Counted from the stretch's first letter, positions 16,848 to 27,443 are shown. The stretch: 64,000 nt of DNA from Vreelandella rituensis (GCF_003336665.1 NZ_QPIJ01000003.1:1-64000); one strand, 5' to 3'. Notes: generated from the sequence alone by a model not told the origin. Program-made: numbers and translations.

Positions 16848-16898
16848 CACAAAGACCAGTACGGCGTTAGCCTGGGCAATGCTGATTAACTGTTTGAC

Positions 16899-17945
16899 TC
16901 ATTGCTTGTGCCAACGGCTGGCCTCCAGCAAGCCCAACCCTTTGAGCAAGACGCTCTCTGCGGCGACCGAGATAGCCAGCCCCAGCCTGTTGCTCATGGT
17001 CTTGGGCGGTTCAAGCTTTACCGACAACACACGCGAGGCCTGCATACGCTCGACCAGGTAAGCTTCGCTGGTACCCACCGCATCGACCAGCCCCTTACTC
17101 ACCGCTTCGCTTCCATACCAGATCTCGCCTGTCGCCACCAACTCAATGTCCATGGATGGACGCCGCTCAGCGACATATTCCTTGAAAAGCCGATGGGTAT
17201 CCTCTAGATCTTCGATAAACTTTTCCCGGCCTTCTTCGGTGTTTTCCCCAATGACCGTCAAGGTGCGCTTGTACTTGCCTGCGGTCAGCAATTCCACATC
17301 AATGTCATGGCGCTTGAGCAAACGATGAATATTAGGTATTTGAGCCACCACGCCGATCGAGCCAAGCACAGCAAAAGGAGCAGCACGTACCTCACTGGCC
17401 GTACACGCCATCAAGTACCCCCCGCTGGCAGCGACCTTATCCACACATACTACTGTCTTGAGGCCGGCTTCGCGTAAACGATCCATCTGAGCAGCGGCCA
17501 ATCCGTAAGCGTGCACAAGCCCTCCACCCGATTCCAGGCGTATCACCACTTCATCATTACGTTCGGCGACATCCAGCACGGCTGAGATTTCTTCGGCAAA
17601 ATGCCCCGTGGCCGAGGCTTTGAGATCGCCGTGAAAATCCAATACCCATACTCTGGCGGGTTCAGCCCCCTTATCGGTGTCACCTTTGCCTTTTTGCTTG
17701 GCCTTATCGTCGCGGCGAAATGATTTGATCAAGCTTTTGCGCTGGGAAAGCGAAGTAGCCGCTATTGCCAACCGGCGTCGACGATAGCGACGCTGGTCAT
17801 TGAGAGTTTCGATGTGCAATGTCAGCTGTTCGTTCGATTCATGACGTGACCGCAGCAGGAGCAATAGCCCACCCCCCACCAACATCACCACAATGATTAC
17901 CTGGACAACGAAAGTGGCTATATCAACCGCCCATTCATTCATCAT
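16899..17945 (-). CDS. sohB: Inner-membrane peptidase SohB (S49 family)
   Basis: 348 residues, the E. coli SohB size. One N-terminal transmembrane helix (residues ~8-32) is followed by a charged RR/KK-rich cytosolic linker and the S49 protease fold. Catalytic Ser lies in DKVAASGGYLMA and catalytic Lys in TAGKYKRTLTV. SohB is a SppA-like signal-peptide or membrane-fragment peptidase. Start ATG 17945 has AAAGGAGA at the right spacing. It is convergent with the ArsR gene. Confidence 0.92.
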   Translation of the reverse strand: MMNEWAVDIATFVVQVIIVVMLVGGGLLLLLRSRHESNEQLTLHIETLNDQRRYRRRRLAIAATSLSQRKSLIKSFRRDDKAKQKGKGDTDKGAEPARVWVLDFHGDLKASATGHFAEEISAVLDVAERNDEVVIRLESGGGLVHAYGLAAAQMDRLREAGLKTVVCVDKVAASGGYLMACTASEVRAAPFAVLGSIGVVAQIPNIHRLLKRHDIDVELLTAGKYKRTLTVIGENTEEGREKFIEDLEDTHRLFKEYVAERRPSMDIELVATGEIWYGSEAVSKGLVDAVGTSEAYLVERMQASRVLSVKLEPPKTMSNRLGLAISVAAESVLLKGLGLLEASRWHKQ

Positions 17946-18117
17946 AGTCTTCTCCTTTGGCGAACCTATGTAAAAGCCGCAACCGCAGGCTTCCGTTAAC
18001 TATATTATCCTAGGGCGCTTGATTGAAACGAATGTTTGAAATAACCTCGTACAAACTCCCCGCCACCGAATGTCGGTGCTTCACACTAAATTTTTCAGTC
18101 AGATAGAGAGTCTAACG

Positions 18118-18429
18118 ATGTCAACCAACACCCTGGAAAAACTGCAAGCTCGCTTCAATCCGCAAGCCGCTACCCACATGGATGAAGTTTTTCAGTTTCA
18201 TTTTAACGATGCCGGCAGCCATTATCTGGTGGTCAAAGAAGGCACATTGGACATTAACGAAGGTGAGCACGAAGACCCTTCCGTCAGCCTGCGCCTTAGC
18301 ACCGATACGCTCAAAGGTATCATGAGTGGTGATGTCAACGGCATGACCGCGTTCATGACCGGTAAGCTCAAAGCAACCGGCAATGTCATGCTGGCTACTC
18401 AGCTTACCAAGCTATTTCCCTCCGATTAA
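18118..18429 (+). CDS. SCP2 sterol-carrier-domain protein
   Basis: 103 residues, a single SCP2 domain: LEKLQARFNPQAATHMDEVF, FHFNDAGSHYLVVKEG, DPSVSLRLSTDTLKGIMSG, MTAFMTGKLKATGN and MLATQLTKLF. Such small proteins bind hydrophobic ligands (fatty acyl or quinone-like molecules). I chose ATG 18118 rather than the frame's earlier 18070 because the domain begins there and AGAG precedes it. A good terminator follows. Confidence 0.88.
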   Translation: MSTNTLEKLQARFNPQAATHMDEVFQFHFNDAGSHYLVVKEGTLDINEGEHEDPSVSLRLSTDTLKGIMSGDVNGMTAFMTGKLKATGNVMLATQLTKLFPSD

Positions 18430-18455
18430 GAAACAGGACTGAGTGAGCGAAGTGC

Positions 18456-18480
18456 GCCCTGTGCAAAGCAGGGCTACTTT
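18456..18480 (+). terminator. Rho-independent terminator of SCP2 gene
   Basis: GCCCTG, loop TGCAAAG, CAGGGC then TACTTTTT. It lies 27 nt after the SCP2 stop and overlaps the 3' end of convergent nudC. Confidence 0.7.
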
Positions 18481-19280
18481 TTCCGCTCAGAATTATCCGC
18501 CCACCGATCGAGATGAACTTCGATCAATTCGCGGGAAATCGAAAAGACAGGGGGTAAAATGGGTAATTGACGCGGGGAAAACCAAGCAGCATCGCTGATT
18601 TCAACGCCATCAATACGGATCCTTCGAGTCGTGGCTTCAGCGAAATAGCCCAGCATCAAAGAATGTGGAAACGGCCATGCCTGGCTCCGGTAATAGCGAA
18701 CCTGGTCAATATATACCCCCACTTCTTCGAACACCTCCCGGTGCACAGCTTCTTCAGCCGTCTCGCCCGGCTCGATAAAACCAGCCAAAGTGGAATAGCG
18801 CCCCGCTTCAAAACGCGGGCTGCGCGCCAGTAGCATCGCCTCGCCACAAGTCACCAAGGTGATGATGCAAGGGGAAATCCGCGGATAATTACGATGCCCA
18901 CATGCATAGCAATGCATGGCGAATTCCGCCTCCAACTTGCTTGAAGGCTCACCGCAGCGCCCGCAAAAGCGATGATTTTCCAGCCAGGCACCGACCTGCA
19001 AGGCAGTGGAAACCAACCCGTACCAGGATTCGGGCAGTTGCGACAACCAACGCCGTCCATCAATCCAGTCGTCTCCCGGCGTATCTTCCAGACTCAGGGC
19101 GACAGGCTCGTCATGCCAATAGCACAAAGGTTGCAGCGTAGACACCCAAGGCTGTTCCGGCTGCAAGGGAGAAAACGGCAAATTTTCATTTTCCGGCACA
19201 AAAGCCGGGGCGATCTTCCCCCGGGCAAGTCGAATCACGCGCCCATGTGTTTCCGGAGTGGGGATAGTGCGTTTAAGCAT
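18474..19280 (-). CDS. nudC: NADH pyrophosphatase NudC
   Basis: 268 residues from ATG 19280 ([11 protein letters not shown]); a start at 19307 is possible but overlaps dnaQ more. A zinc ribbon C-x2-C ... C-x2-C (FCGRCGEPSSKLEAEFAMHC, YACG) lies at ~115-140. The Nudix box reads GFIEPGETAEEAVHREVFEE followed by VGV. The signature SQAWPFPHSLM downstream is typical of NudC. NudC hydrolyses NAD(H) and removes NAD caps from RNA. It overlaps the 3' end of dnaQ by a few nt, implying translational coupling. Confidence 0.93.
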   Translation of the reverse strand: MLKRTIPTPETHGRVIRLARGKIAPAFVPENENLPFSPLQPEQPWVSTLQPLCYWHDEPVALSLEDTPGDDWIDGRRWLSQLPESWYGLVSTALQVGAWLENHRFCGRCGEPSSKLEAEFAMHCYACGHRNYPRISPCIITLVTCGEAMLLARSPRFEAGRYSTLAGFIEPGETAEEAVHREVFEEVGVYIDQVRYYRSQAWPFPHSLMLGYFAEATTRRIRIDGVEISDAAWFSPRQLPILPPVFSISRELIEVHLDRWADNSERKK

Positions 19281-20010
19281 CGCGGAGCTCGGTTTTCGGC
19301 CAGTCAATCCCGTTGGCGTCGCATTTAGCCAGATGTGCGGCCTGCTCTTGCTGCGTTGGCCGTATCACGCGAAGCTGCCCTGCGGGGATGCTCAAGCGTT
19401 CAATGGCAAGCCCTTGGTTGGCTGCGGTGACGAGGCCCTGCTGGGCGGCGGTACTCGCTTCAAGCGTCAGTGCGGTTTGTCCACCGGTCATCGCCAGATA
19501 GACATCGGCGAGAATCTCGGCATCCAACAACGCACCGTGCAAGACCCGGTGCCCATTATCGATGTCATAGCGTTTGCACAAGGCATCCAGGCTATTGCGC
19601 TGCCCCGGGTGCTTCTGGCGAGCCATGACAAGGGTATCCAACACCCGACAGTGCTGTGCTACCAAGCCTAATGCCGGCGCACCAGGACGCTGGCTTAACA
19701 GCGTAAACTCATGATCGATGAAGCCTACGTCGAACGGCGCGTTATGAATGACCAGTTCCGCACCACGGATGAAATCCAGGAATGTCTCGGCAACGTCGGC
19801 GAATACCGGTTCATTGGCTACCTTTTCATTGGTGATGCCGTGCACCGCCACCACTTCCGGGCCGATATCACGCTCGGGATTGATGTACTGATGATACGTT
19901 CGGCCAGTGAAGCGCCGGTTGACCATTTCCACCGCTCCGATTTCCACCAGACGATGGCCGGATCGAGGGTCAATGCCAGTGGTTTCCGTATCAAGTATTA
20001 CCTGCCTCAT
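19273..20010 (-). CDS. dnaQ: DNA polymerase III epsilon subunit (proofreading exonuclease)
   Basis: 245 residues from ATG 20010 ([14 protein letters not shown]). ExoI motif DTETTG, Exo[16 protein letters not shown] and Exo[18 protein letters not shown] give the DEDDh active site. The C-terminal ~70 residues (after ~180) would bind the polymerase alpha subunit. An earlier in-frame ATG at 20034 would overlap rnhA more. rnhA lies immediately upstream, overlapping by 20 nt. In E. coli rnhA and dnaQ are divergent; here they are co-directional, in order yafS-rnhA-dnaQ-nudC. Confidence 0.94.
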   Translation of the reverse strand: MRQVILDTETTGIDPRSGHRLVEIGAVEMVNRRFTGRTYHQYINPERDIGPEVVAVHGITNEKVANEPVFADVAETFLDFIRGAELVIHNAPFDVGFIDHEFTLLSQRPGAPALGLVAQHCRVLDTLVMARQKHPGQRNSLDALCKRYDIDNGHRVLHGALLDAEILADVYLAMTGGQTALTLEASTAAQQGLVTAANQGLAIERLSIPAGQLRVIRPTQQEQAAHLAKCDANGIDWPKTELRDA

Positions 20011-20479
20011 GGGCAACTCTCCGGTTATGCTCATCAATGGCGGCATTGGCCAGGGCGTCGGCGCGTTCGTTGTCGACGTGACCATTATGGCCTTTTACCC
20101 AATGCCACTCGATCTCGTGCCGAGCCGTTTCCTGCTGCAAGGCTTTCCACAGCTCGACATTTTTTACCGGCTGCCGTGCGGAGGTCATCCAGTTACGCTT
20201 GACCCAATTGCTGATCCACTGGGTGATGCCTTGGCGAAGATACTGCGAATCCGTCCATAAGAGCACCTTGCAAGGTTTTTTCAGCTCACGCAGCGCCATG
20301 ATGGCGGCCATCAACTCCATACGATTATTGGTGGTGACCGGTTCGAAGCCTTTCAGCGTCTTTTCATGCCCTCCGCTGTACAGGACGGCGCCCCACCCGC
20401 CGGGTCCCGGATTTCCACGACAGGCACCATCGGTATAAATGGTGACCTTCGGTGGGTCTTGATGGGGTACTTCACTCAC
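19991..20479 (-). CDS. rnhA: Ribonuclease HI
   Basis: 162 residues starting at GTG 20479, which has AAGGACGACAACA in front; the frame's longer ATG start (20548) would sit inside the methyltransferase gene. The RNase H core is complete: [18 protein letters not shown] (first Asp), [13 protein letters not shown] (Glu), [13 protein letters not shown] (Asp) and [19 protein letters not shown] (His and last Asp). It degrades the RNA strand of RNA-DNA hybrids. It is overlapped by 8 nt by the upstream methyltransferase. Confidence 0.94.
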   Translation of the reverse strand: MSEVPHQDPPKVTIYTDGACRGNPGPGGWGAVLYSGGHEKTLKGFEPVTTNNRMELMAAIMALRELKKPCKVLLWTDSQYLRQGITQWISNWVKRNWMTSARQPVKNVELWKALQQETARHEIEWHWVKGHNGHVDNERADALANAAIDEHNRRVAHEAGNT

Positions 20480-21269
20480 TGTTGTCGTCCTTCCTTTTGC
20501 AGGGGCTAGCATGGCGCCCATGGTTTTCGGAACTTGACCGCGTCGCACCCTGCGTAGTGTTGCGTATCGGCGCTTTCAGGCTGAACCTCAGCGGCTTGAT
20601 CGACGCCCGCTGTTGCTGACGCCTTGCCTGAATCATGTAACTTTCTCCGATAGGCAAGTTATAGCGCCTACCCAACGTTTCCCAAAATTCAGGGCCTGCC
20701 TTGCCCCCAGGCCAACGAAAGCAGCAATAGTCTACGCGTTCTATTTCAAAATCGACAAACGCCAACCACTCACGAAGGCCGGCCGGCGTACGCCATGTGC
20801 CGTTCCAGGGGATCTGGTGACGACGAAAAGGCCGATGACGTGACAACTGCCCCACCCCAAAAGGATGGAAGCCGAAGATAACCAGTTTTCCATTATCTGC
20901 CGTGACGCGAGCAGCCTCCTGCAGAGTGTGATGGGCATTGGGCACATTTTCGAGCCAATGGTGAAGCACGGTTAAATCAAGACATTGGTCGGGGAGTGGC
21001 AGCGCATCCGGCGGGCACACCAAGGTTCGTTCAGTCTCGGCCATGCCATGCACCGGCGCCCAACGCATAGGGTGGCGAATCGGGCACATGGTGGTAAGCG
21101 GCCCAGCCATTCCCATCTCCAGACTATGCCCCCCAAAAAGCCCTTCGCACACCGGACCCAGACAGGCACGCTGCGCTTCCCACTGAGTTCGACCCGCCTC
21201 AGAATCCCAATATTGCCTGCTTTCCTTCAGGCACTGGGCCAGTTCCATCGCCGTTGTCGAATTTGACAT
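20472..21269 (-). CDS. YafS-like class I SAM-dependent methyltransferase
   Basis: 265 residues. The motif region is [20 protein letters not shown] (motif I, weakly glycine-rich), with acidic [20 protein letters not shown] (motif IV/V) and [20 protein letters not shown]. The position between gloB (divergent) and rnhA matches E. coli yafS. Its target is unknown. ATG 21269 has GGAAGCG upstream. Confidence 0.85.
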   Translation of the reverse strand: MSNSTTAMELAQCLKESRQYWDSEAGRTQWEAQRACLGPVCEGLFGGHSLEMGMAGPLTTMCPIRHPMRWAPVHGMAETERTLVCPPDALPLPDQCLDLTVLHHWLENVPNAHHTLQEAARVTADNGKLVIFGFHPFGVGQLSRHRPFRRHQIPWNGTWRTPAGLREWLAFVDFEIERVDYCCFRWPGGKAGPEFWETLGRRYNLPIGESYMIQARRQQQRASIKPLRFSLKAPIRNTTQGATRSSSENHGRHASPCKRKDDNSE

Positions 21270-21383
21270 GAAAAGCGCTTCCCTCCACAGTTAAGGTTTT
21301 TTAGCCACTTTATCGTAGTTCGTAGTGTTGGCGGGTACCTGAAGCCGCTAACAGTTTATTCACCGCCTCCAAGGATCTCGCCC

Positions 21384-22151
21384 ATGCTGAGCGTGACACC
21401 GATTCCCGCCCTAAGCGATAACTATATCTGGTTATTAAGACAGGATTCGAGTCAAGGCGTTTGCGTGGTGGATCCAGGCGAAGCAACACCGGTCATCGAG
21501 CTGCTCGAACGCGAGTCGCTCACCCTCGAGGCTGTCCTGATCACCCATCACCATCACGATCATACCGGAGGCCTGGCCGAGCTTATTAAGCGCTACGCCC
21601 CTCGCGTGATTGGCCCCAAAAATCCCCAGATCAGCGGCATTGATGAAGAAGTCGGTGACGGGGATGAGGTGCGCGTCATGGGTCGCTTGTTCGATGTGAT
21701 GGCCACTCCCGGCCATACACTCGATCACATCAGTTTTTTTGCTCCCGGCATTCCGCCATTGCTGTTCTGTGGCGACACCCTGTTTTGCGCCGGATGCGGG
21801 CGTCTGTTCGAAGGCACACCCGAACAGATGCAACAGGCTCTGACGCGCCTGGCTCGCCTTCCTCGAGACACCTTGGTATTTGCCGCGCATGAATACACAC
21901 AAGCAAACTTGGCGTTTGCTCAAGTGGCAGACCCTGACAATCAGGACGTCAAGGCTACGCTTGAAGAATGCCGTAAAGTCAGAGCACTCGAACGCCCCAC
22001 ATTACCCAGCACGATTGGACGCGAGCTAAAAATCAACCCATTCCTGCGCACCGAGACATCAGGGGTACGTCAAGCGGCGGGCACACAAGGTCCGGCTGAC
22101 GATAACCTGGCGACGTTCACTACCTTGCGCGAATGGAAAAATCGTTTTTAA
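21384..22151 (+). CDS. gloB: Hydroxyacylglutathione hydrolase (glyoxalase II)
   Basis: 255 residues, the GloB length. The metallo-beta-lactamase motif THHHHDH (residues 54-60) binds two metals. GHTLDHISFF and GDTLFCAGCGRLFEGT supply further His and Asp ligands, and AAHEYTQANLAFA the C-terminal His. It hydrolyses S-lactoylglutathione, the second step of methylglyoxal detoxification. It is divergent from the yafS-like gene and overlaps the frame of mltD. Confidence 0.95.
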   Translation: MLSVTPIPALSDNYIWLLRQDSSQGVCVVDPGEATPVIELLERESLTLEAVLITHHHHDHTGGLAELIKRYAPRVIGPKNPQISGIDEEVGDGDEVRVMGRLFDVMATPGHTLDHISFFAPGIPPLLFCGDTLFCAGCGRLFEGTPEQMQQALTRLARLPRDTLVFAAHEYTQANLAFAQVADPDNQDVKATLEECRKVRALERPTLPSTIGRELKINPFLRTETSGVRQAAGTQGPADDNLATFTTLREWKNRF

Positions 22152-22204
22152 CACCCTCTTTAACAACACTTTTAAACGTCATTTTGACATGGATTATCTT
22201 GTTT

Positions 22205-23347
22205 ATGACCTACCGTACTTTACGCCAACGCCTCTTATTGAGTGCCGGCGGTACGCTGCTCCTGGGATTGCTAGCGGCCACGACCACCAGTCAGGCGGCT
22301 ACAACCGAAAGATTCAATAGCGTCTTTCCTCTCAAGCTGCATTTCTGGGAAGCCTTGGAACTCAAGCAGCAAGATGCCTGGAGCATGTTACGCAAGACCT
22401 TCCAATGGCAGAAGCAACCGCTACCCCCCGAAGCCCAAGCGCGTGTAGAGGAATGGATCGATTTTTACCGTTCCAGCCCCGAAAATATCGTGGCGATTAC
22501 CGAACGCGCCCGGCCTTGGCTCGCATGGATCACGCAACAAGTCGCTGAGCGCGGCTTGCCGGGCGAGCTGGCCTTGATACCTTTTGTGGAAAGCTCCTTT
22601 GACCCCGTCGCCCGCAGCCACCGGGGTGCCGCCGGCCTATGGCAATTCATGCCGAGAACCGGCGATGCTCTGGGTCTGGTACGCAATGGTAACTATGATG
22701 GGCGACTCGACGTTATAAGATCCACCGCCGCGGCGCTGGACTACATCGAAATGCAAGCCGACCAATGGTATGAAGGCGATCTCACGCTTTCTCTGGCGGC
22801 CTACAATGCTGGCGCCGGCACGGTTAATCGGGCGTTACGCCAAACAGCGGAGCAGGATTACTGGAGCCTGCGACTTCCCTCCGAAACCATGCAATACCTA
22901 CCCAAGTTGTATGCGATTGCGGCAATCGTCAACGATCCCGCGCACTACCAGATAAACCTACCCGATATTCATACCCAACCTGCATTCACTCAAGTAAGGC
23001 TCAGCCAGCCGGTAAGCCTTGCAGAAGCGTCACGCCTGATGAAAATCAGCCCGTCGTCATTGACTGAGCTGAATCCCGGACTGCTTAACGGCACCTTGGA
23101 GCCACGGCTGGCACGGATACTGCTGGTGCCGGAACAAGCCGACGTTTCCTTGCTTGCCGGCTTGACCAACAACGGCACCCAACAGATCGCAGAAAACGGT
23201 AATACTTACCTGGTGCAACGCGGCGATAGCCTTTCCGCCATTGCGGCACGCTATAAGGTCAACCAGCAGGAACTGGCGCGCCTGAATGGCATCGATCGGC
23301 CGGAAGCTATACAGCCGGGACAGCTCCTGACACTCTCAGAGGGCTGA
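22205..23347 (+). CDS. mltD: Membrane-bound lytic murein transglycosylase D
   Basis: 380 residues from ATG 22205 (MTYRTLRQRLLLSAG...SQA), which gives a classical signal peptide. An earlier start at 22133 overlaps gloB. The SLT domain has the catalytic Glu in FVESSFDPVARS and LWQFMPRTGDALGL. The C-terminus has one LysM repeat (YLVQRGDSLSAIAARYKVNQ), fewer than in E. coli MltD. It cleaves peptidoglycan glycan chains non-hydrolytically in the periplasm. No lipobox is visible with this start. Confidence 0.88.
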   Translation: MTYRTLRQRLLLSAGGTLLLGLLAATTTSQAATTERFNSVFPLKLHFWEALELKQQDAWSMLRKTFQWQKQPLPPEAQARVEEWIDFYRSSPENIVAITERARPWLAWITQQVAERGLPGELALIPFVESSFDPVARSHRGAAGLWQFMPRTGDALGLVRNGNYDGRLDVIRSTAAALDYIEMQADQWYEGDLTLSLAAYNAGAGTVNRALRQTAEQDYWSLRLPSETMQYLPKLYAIAAIVNDPAHYQINLPDIHTQPAFTQVRLSQPVSLAEASRLMKISPSSLTELNPGLLNGTLEPRLARILLVPEQADVSLLAGLTNNGTQQIAENGNTYLVQRGDSLSAIAARYKVNQQELARLNGIDRPEAIQPGQLLTLSEG

Positions 23348-23379
23348 GGTGTTTGACCTCGTTTAAAAGGAAGGCCGTC

Positions 23380-25248
23380 ATGCGATGCGTCGCGCAATTT
23401 TTCCATGCTCTATTGCCTTGGAGCTTGGGGGCTATCTTGAGTCTCGACATTGCGCTGGGTGAAACCGTCGAGCACAACGATATGCCCCGCAAAGCGATAC
23501 AAACCGTTCACGCCCTTTCCCTTTATGACACCCCGGCGCTGACGGAAGATTTTCCCTACTTTCCGCATGTCAATCCGCAAGCTCCCACAGGGGGCAGCAT
23601 GACCCGCACGGCGGTAGGTGGCAGTTTTGATTCAACCAATCCGTTCATTATTCGTGGCACGCCCGCCACCGGTATCTTTCAGATATACGACACCCTGATG
23701 GTAGAAAATCCAGGCGAACCTTTCAGCCTGTATGGACTACTCGCCCAAGGCGTACGTCTGGCGCCTGATCGCAGCTGGATCGAGTTCGACCTGCGTCCGG
23801 AAGCCCGCTTTCAGGATGGTGAACCCGTCACCGCCTACGATGTGGTCTTTACGCTGGAATTACTGCGCGACAAAGGCAACCCCTTCTACAGCAGTTATTA
23901 TGCCGGAGTCGAAAAAGTGGTCGCCCTGGATGACCACCGGGTACGTTTCACGTTCAACGACACCAACTCCCGCGAGCTTCCCCTGATTGTCGCCCAGTTG
24001 CCCATCTTGCCCCGGCATTACTGGGAGCCGCGCGAGTTCACCGCCCCGACGCTGGCACGACATCCCGGCTCCGGCCCTTATCGGATAGCCGAGATAGACC
24101 CCGGTCGACGTATCGTCTTTCAACGCGATGAAGATTACTGGGGCAAAAATCTGCCGGTCAATCGCGGGCGCTACAACATAGACCAGCTTATCTTCGACTA
24201 TTACCGTGACCGCGACATCGCCTGGGAAGCGTTCAAGGCCGGGCTCACTGACTTTCGCATCGATGCGCGTGCCGCCACCTGGGCAACCGGCTATGACTTT
24301 CCCGCTTACCGTGAAGGGAAGGTCAAGCGCCTTACCGTGCCCGACGTCAATCCTTCGATGATGCAGGCCTTTGTGTTCAATCTGCGCAAGGATAAATTCA
24401 GCGACCCGCGTGTGCGCGAAGCCCTGAGCCTGACGTTTGATTTTGACTGGTTGAACACCAATATCTTCTACGATACCTATCAGCGCACCGAAAGCTTTTT
24501 CGAGAACTCTCAAATGGAAGCACAGGGTTTGCCCAGTGGCGAAGAACTGGCCCTGCTCGCTCCTTTTCGGGAACAGATTGCCGAAGAGCATCATTCACAA
24601 CGCGTCTTTACCAGCCCTCTTCCCATGGCACGCCCCGACGATATGCGCCAGCGGTTCCGTCTGGCCTTCAGCCTGCTGCAGGAAGCCGGTTATAAGATTA
24701 AAAATGGCGTGCTGGTCAATCAAGAGACGCAACAGCCACTGGAACTGGAAGTACTGCTTTACGATTCCGGCCTCGAACGGGTAGTCCAACCCATGCTTCG
24801 CAACATGGCGCGTCTGGGCGTGCAGACATCGTTGCGTATCGTCGATATCAATCAATACCTCAACCGCCAGCGGAATTTCGATTTCGACATGGTGATCAGC
24901 CATTTCCCCCAATCCAATAACCCCGGCAACGAACAACGTGACTACTGGACCAGCGAGGCAGCGGACAGCCCGCAAAGCCGTAATCGCATGGGCCTGGAAA
25001 GCCCGGTGGTGGACGCTTTGGTGGAAAAATTGATTGCCGTGGACAGCCGTGAAGAGCTCCATCAAGTCGCCCGTGCTCTGGACCGCGTCCTGCGCTGGGG
25101 ATTTTATGTGATTCCTCATTATCATTCCGGTGAGACCCGAATTGCGATATGGGATAAATTCGGCTACCCCGAACCCTTCCCCCAATACGCCATGGATCTG
25201 GATGCCTGGTGGGTGGATCCCCAACAAGAAGCTGAGCAACAGCGTTAG
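23380..25248 (+). CDS. yejA: Peptide ABC transporter binding protein, YejA-like
   Basis: 622 residues from ATG 23380 with AAGGAAGG in front. Signal peptide (MRCVAQFFHALLPWSLGAIL...ALG). Family 5 solute-binding fold: YDTLMVENPGEPFSLYGLLA, RPEARFQDGEPVTAYDVVFT and the C-terminal YHSGETRIAIWDKFGYPEP. It resembles YejA of the microcin C/oligopeptide uptake system YejABEF. It heads a four-gene operon. Confidence 0.93.
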   Translation: MRCVAQFFHALLPWSLGAILSLDIALGETVEHNDMPRKAIQTVHALSLYDTPALTEDFPYFPHVNPQAPTGGSMTRTAVGGSFDSTNPFIIRGTPATGIFQIYDTLMVENPGEPFSLYGLLAQGVRLAPDRSWIEFDLRPEARFQDGEPVTAYDVVFTLELLRDKGNPFYSSYYAGVEKVVALDDHRVRFTFNDTNSRELPLIVAQLPILPRHYWEPREFTAPTLARHPGSGPYRIAEIDPGRRIVFQRDEDYWGKNLPVNRGRYNIDQLIFDYYRDRDIAWEAFKAGLTDFRIDARAATWATGYDFPAYREGKVKRLTVPDVNPSMMQAFVFNLRKDKFSDPRVREALSLTFDFDWLNTNIFYDTYQRTESFFENSQMEAQGLPSGEELALLAPFREQIAEEHHSQRVFTSPLPMARPDDMRQRFRLAFSLLQEAGYKIKNGVLVNQETQQPLELEVLLYDSGLERVVQPMLRNMARLGVQTSLRIVDINQYLNRQRNFDFDMVISHFPQSNNPGNEQRDYWTSEAADSPQSRNRMGLESPVVDALVEKLIAVDSREELHQVARALDRVLRWGFYVIPHYHSGETRIAIWDKFGYPEPFPQYAMDLDAWWVDPQQEAEQQR

Positions 25249-25288
25249 GAGTAACCAACGCCAAACCCAGCCGTAAAAGGAACGCTAC

Positions 25289-26362
25289 GTGGCTCGTTAT
25301 ACCTTACGCCGTCTGCTATTGATGATCCCTACCCTGTTCGGGATCATGCTGCTGAATTTCATTATCGTTCAGGCGGCCCCGGGGGGGCCGATCGATCAGA
25401 TGCTGGCCCGCTTTGAAGGTGCCGACGCCATGGCCAGCACACGCATGGACATGGGCGGCGCGGAAGTTCAGGTGCAAGATGAATCGCGTGGCGCCAGGGG
25501 GATCGATCCACGCTTCATCGAACAGCTCGAACAGCAGTTCGGCTTCGATCAGCCGGCCCACCTGCGTTTCTTGGGCATGATGGGCGACTACCTCACGCTG
25601 GATTTCGGCACCAGCTTCTTTCGTGATCGCCCGGTGATCGACCTGATGCTGGAGCGTCTCCCCGTCTCGATCTCACTGGGGCTCTGGACCACGTTGCTGG
25701 TGTATCTAATCTCGATTCCCTTGGGGGTGCGCAAGGCACTACGCCATGGGTCACGATTCGATGTGTGGACCTCGGGGCTGGTGATCGTGGGTTATGCCAT
25801 TCCGGGGTTTCTGTTCGCTATCCTGCTGATCGTGCTGTTTGCCGGCGGCACCTACCTTGACTGGTTCCCGCTGCGAGGACTGACCTCGCCGAACTTCGAC
25901 CAGCTATCTACTCTAGGCAAGATCAAGGATTATTTCTGGCATATCACCTTGCCGGTAGTCGCCCTTTCGATCGGCAGTTTTGCCACCCTGACCATGCTGA
26001 CCAAAAACAGCTTCCTGGATGAAATCCACAAGCAATATGTGCTGACTGCGCGAGCCAAGGGAGCCAGCGAACGCCGCGTGCTTTACGGCCATGTGTTTCG
26101 CAACGCCATGTTGATCATCATCGCCGGGATTCCCGCCGCCTTGATCGGCATCTTTTTCACTGGGGCGCTTCTGATCGAAGTGATTTTCTCGCTGGACGGG
26201 CTGGGCTTGCTGGGTTTCGAAGCCGTGATGCAACGCGATTATCCGGTGATTTTCGGCACCCTGTTCCTATATACCCTGATCGGCCTTGTGCTCAAGCTGA
26301 TATCCGATCTTACCTATGTGTGGGTCGACCCACGCATCGATTTCGCCACCCGGGAATCATGA
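25289..26362 (+). CDS. yejB: Peptide ABC transporter permease YejB
   Basis: 357 residues from GTG 25289 ([15 protein letters not shown]). The inner-membrane permease has six helices and an EAA-like loop [21 protein letters not shown] soluble insert between the first and second helices (residues ~30-95) is typical of YejB. It follows yejA by 40 nt and ends five bases before the start of yejE. Confidence 0.93.
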   Translation: MARYTLRRLLLMIPTLFGIMLLNFIIVQAAPGGPIDQMLARFEGADAMASTRMDMGGAEVQVQDESRGARGIDPRFIEQLEQQFGFDQPAHLRFLGMMGDYLTLDFGTSFFRDRPVIDLMLERLPVSISLGLWTTLLVYLISIPLGVRKALRHGSRFDVWTSGLVIVGYAIPGFLFAILLIVLFAGGTYLDWFPLRGLTSPNFDQLSTLGKIKDYFWHITLPVVALSIGSFATLTMLTKNSFLDEIHKQYVLTARAKGASERRVLYGHVFRNAMLIIIAGIPAALIGIFFTGALLIEVIFSLDGLGLLGFEAVMQRDYPVIFGTLFLYTLIGLVLKLISDLTYVWVDPRIDFATRES

Positions 26363-26366
26363 GTTG

Positions 26367-27443
26367 ATGGGCATTTTGACAAACCGGTTTTCCCCAATTA
26401 CCCGGCGCCGTCTGGCAGCGTTCAAAGCCAACCGCCGCGCGTATATTTCACTGTGGCTGTTTGGCGTACTGTTTATCTTGAGCCTATTTGCTGAGCTTAT
26501 CGCCAACGATAAACCCATCGTCATGCAGTACGAGGGAAACTGGTACGTACCGCTGCTGGTGGATTATCCGGAAACCGAGTTCGATGGATTCTTGCCGACG
26601 CGTACCGACTACCTCGACCCTTTCATACAGCAACAGATCAGTGAACATGGCTGGGCCTTGTGGCCGATAATCCCGTTTTCCTACCAGACGCTGGACATGC
26701 AGATGACCCGGCCTTCTCCCGCGCCTCCCGATGCTCGCCACTGGCTGGGCACCGATGACCAGGGGCGCGATGTACTGGCCAGGGTGATCTACGGCTTTCG
26801 GCTCTCGGTGGCCTTCGCCCTGGTGCTCACAGCGGGTTCGCTGGTGATGGGCGTGCTGATCGGCGGCATTCAAGGCTACTTCGGCGGGAAAGTGGATTTG
26901 ATCGGCCAGCGCTTTACCGAAATCTGGTCGGGCCTACCGGTACTTTTCCTGTTGATCATTCTGGCAAGTTTCGTGCAACCGGGCTTCTGGTGGCTTTTGG
27001 GGATCATGCTGCTGTTTTCCTGGCTCGGTCTGGTGGATATCGTGCGTGCCGAATTTTTGCGCGCACGTAACCTGGAATACGTGCGCGCCGCCAAGGCCAT
27101 GGGCCTACCGTCACGCCTGATCATGTGGCGTCATGTGTTGCCCAACGCCATGGTGGCGACCCTCACCTTCATCCCGTTCCTGTTTACCGGGGCGATCGGC
27201 ACTCTGACGGCCCTGGATTTCCTGGGTTTCGGCCTCCCCCCCGGCGCGCCTTCATTGGGAGAACTGGCCGCCCAGGGCAAGAACAACCTGCACGCGCCAT
27301 GGCTCGGGATTACCGCCTTCATGACCCTCGCCATCATGCTGTCGCTGCTGGTATTCATTGGCGAGGGCTTGCGTGATGCCTTCGACCCGCGCCACATTCA
27401 TAGCGTCCAACCCGATCAAGACAAGGAACAGGCGCATGCCTAA
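26367..27443 (+). CDS. yejE: Peptide ABC transporter permease YejE
   Basis: 358 residues from ATG 26367. N-terminal helix after a basic stretch (SPITRRRLAAFKANRRAYIS), a periplasmic insert (~residues 45-130), then DARHWLGTDDQGRDVLARVI, the DppC/OppC signature, and the EAA loop VRAAKAMGLPSRLIMWRHVL. It pairs with YejB to form the membrane pore. It overlaps yejF by 8 nt. Confidence 0.93.
   Translation: MGILTNRFSPITRRRLAAFKANRRAYISLWLFGVLFILSLFAELIANDKPIVMQYEGNWYVPLLVDYPETEFDGFLPTRTDYLDPFIQQQISEHGWALWPIIPFSYQTLDMQMTRPSPAPPDARHWLGTDDQGRDVLARVIYGFRLSVAFALVLTAGSLVMGVLIGGIQGYFGGKVDLIGQRFTEIWSGLPVLFLLIILASFVQPGFWWLLGIMLLFSWLGLVDIVRAEFLRARNLEYVRAAKAMGLPSRLIMWRHVLPNAMVATLTFIPFLFTGAIGTLTALDFLGFGLPPGAPSLGELAAQGKNNLHAPWLGITAFMTLAIMLSLLVFIGEGLRDAFDPRHIHSVQPDQDKEQAHA

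Noticed and set aside
23860..25239. Long minus-strand frames inside yejA
   Set aside because: Shadow frames caused by codon bias; yejA itself has all family motifs.
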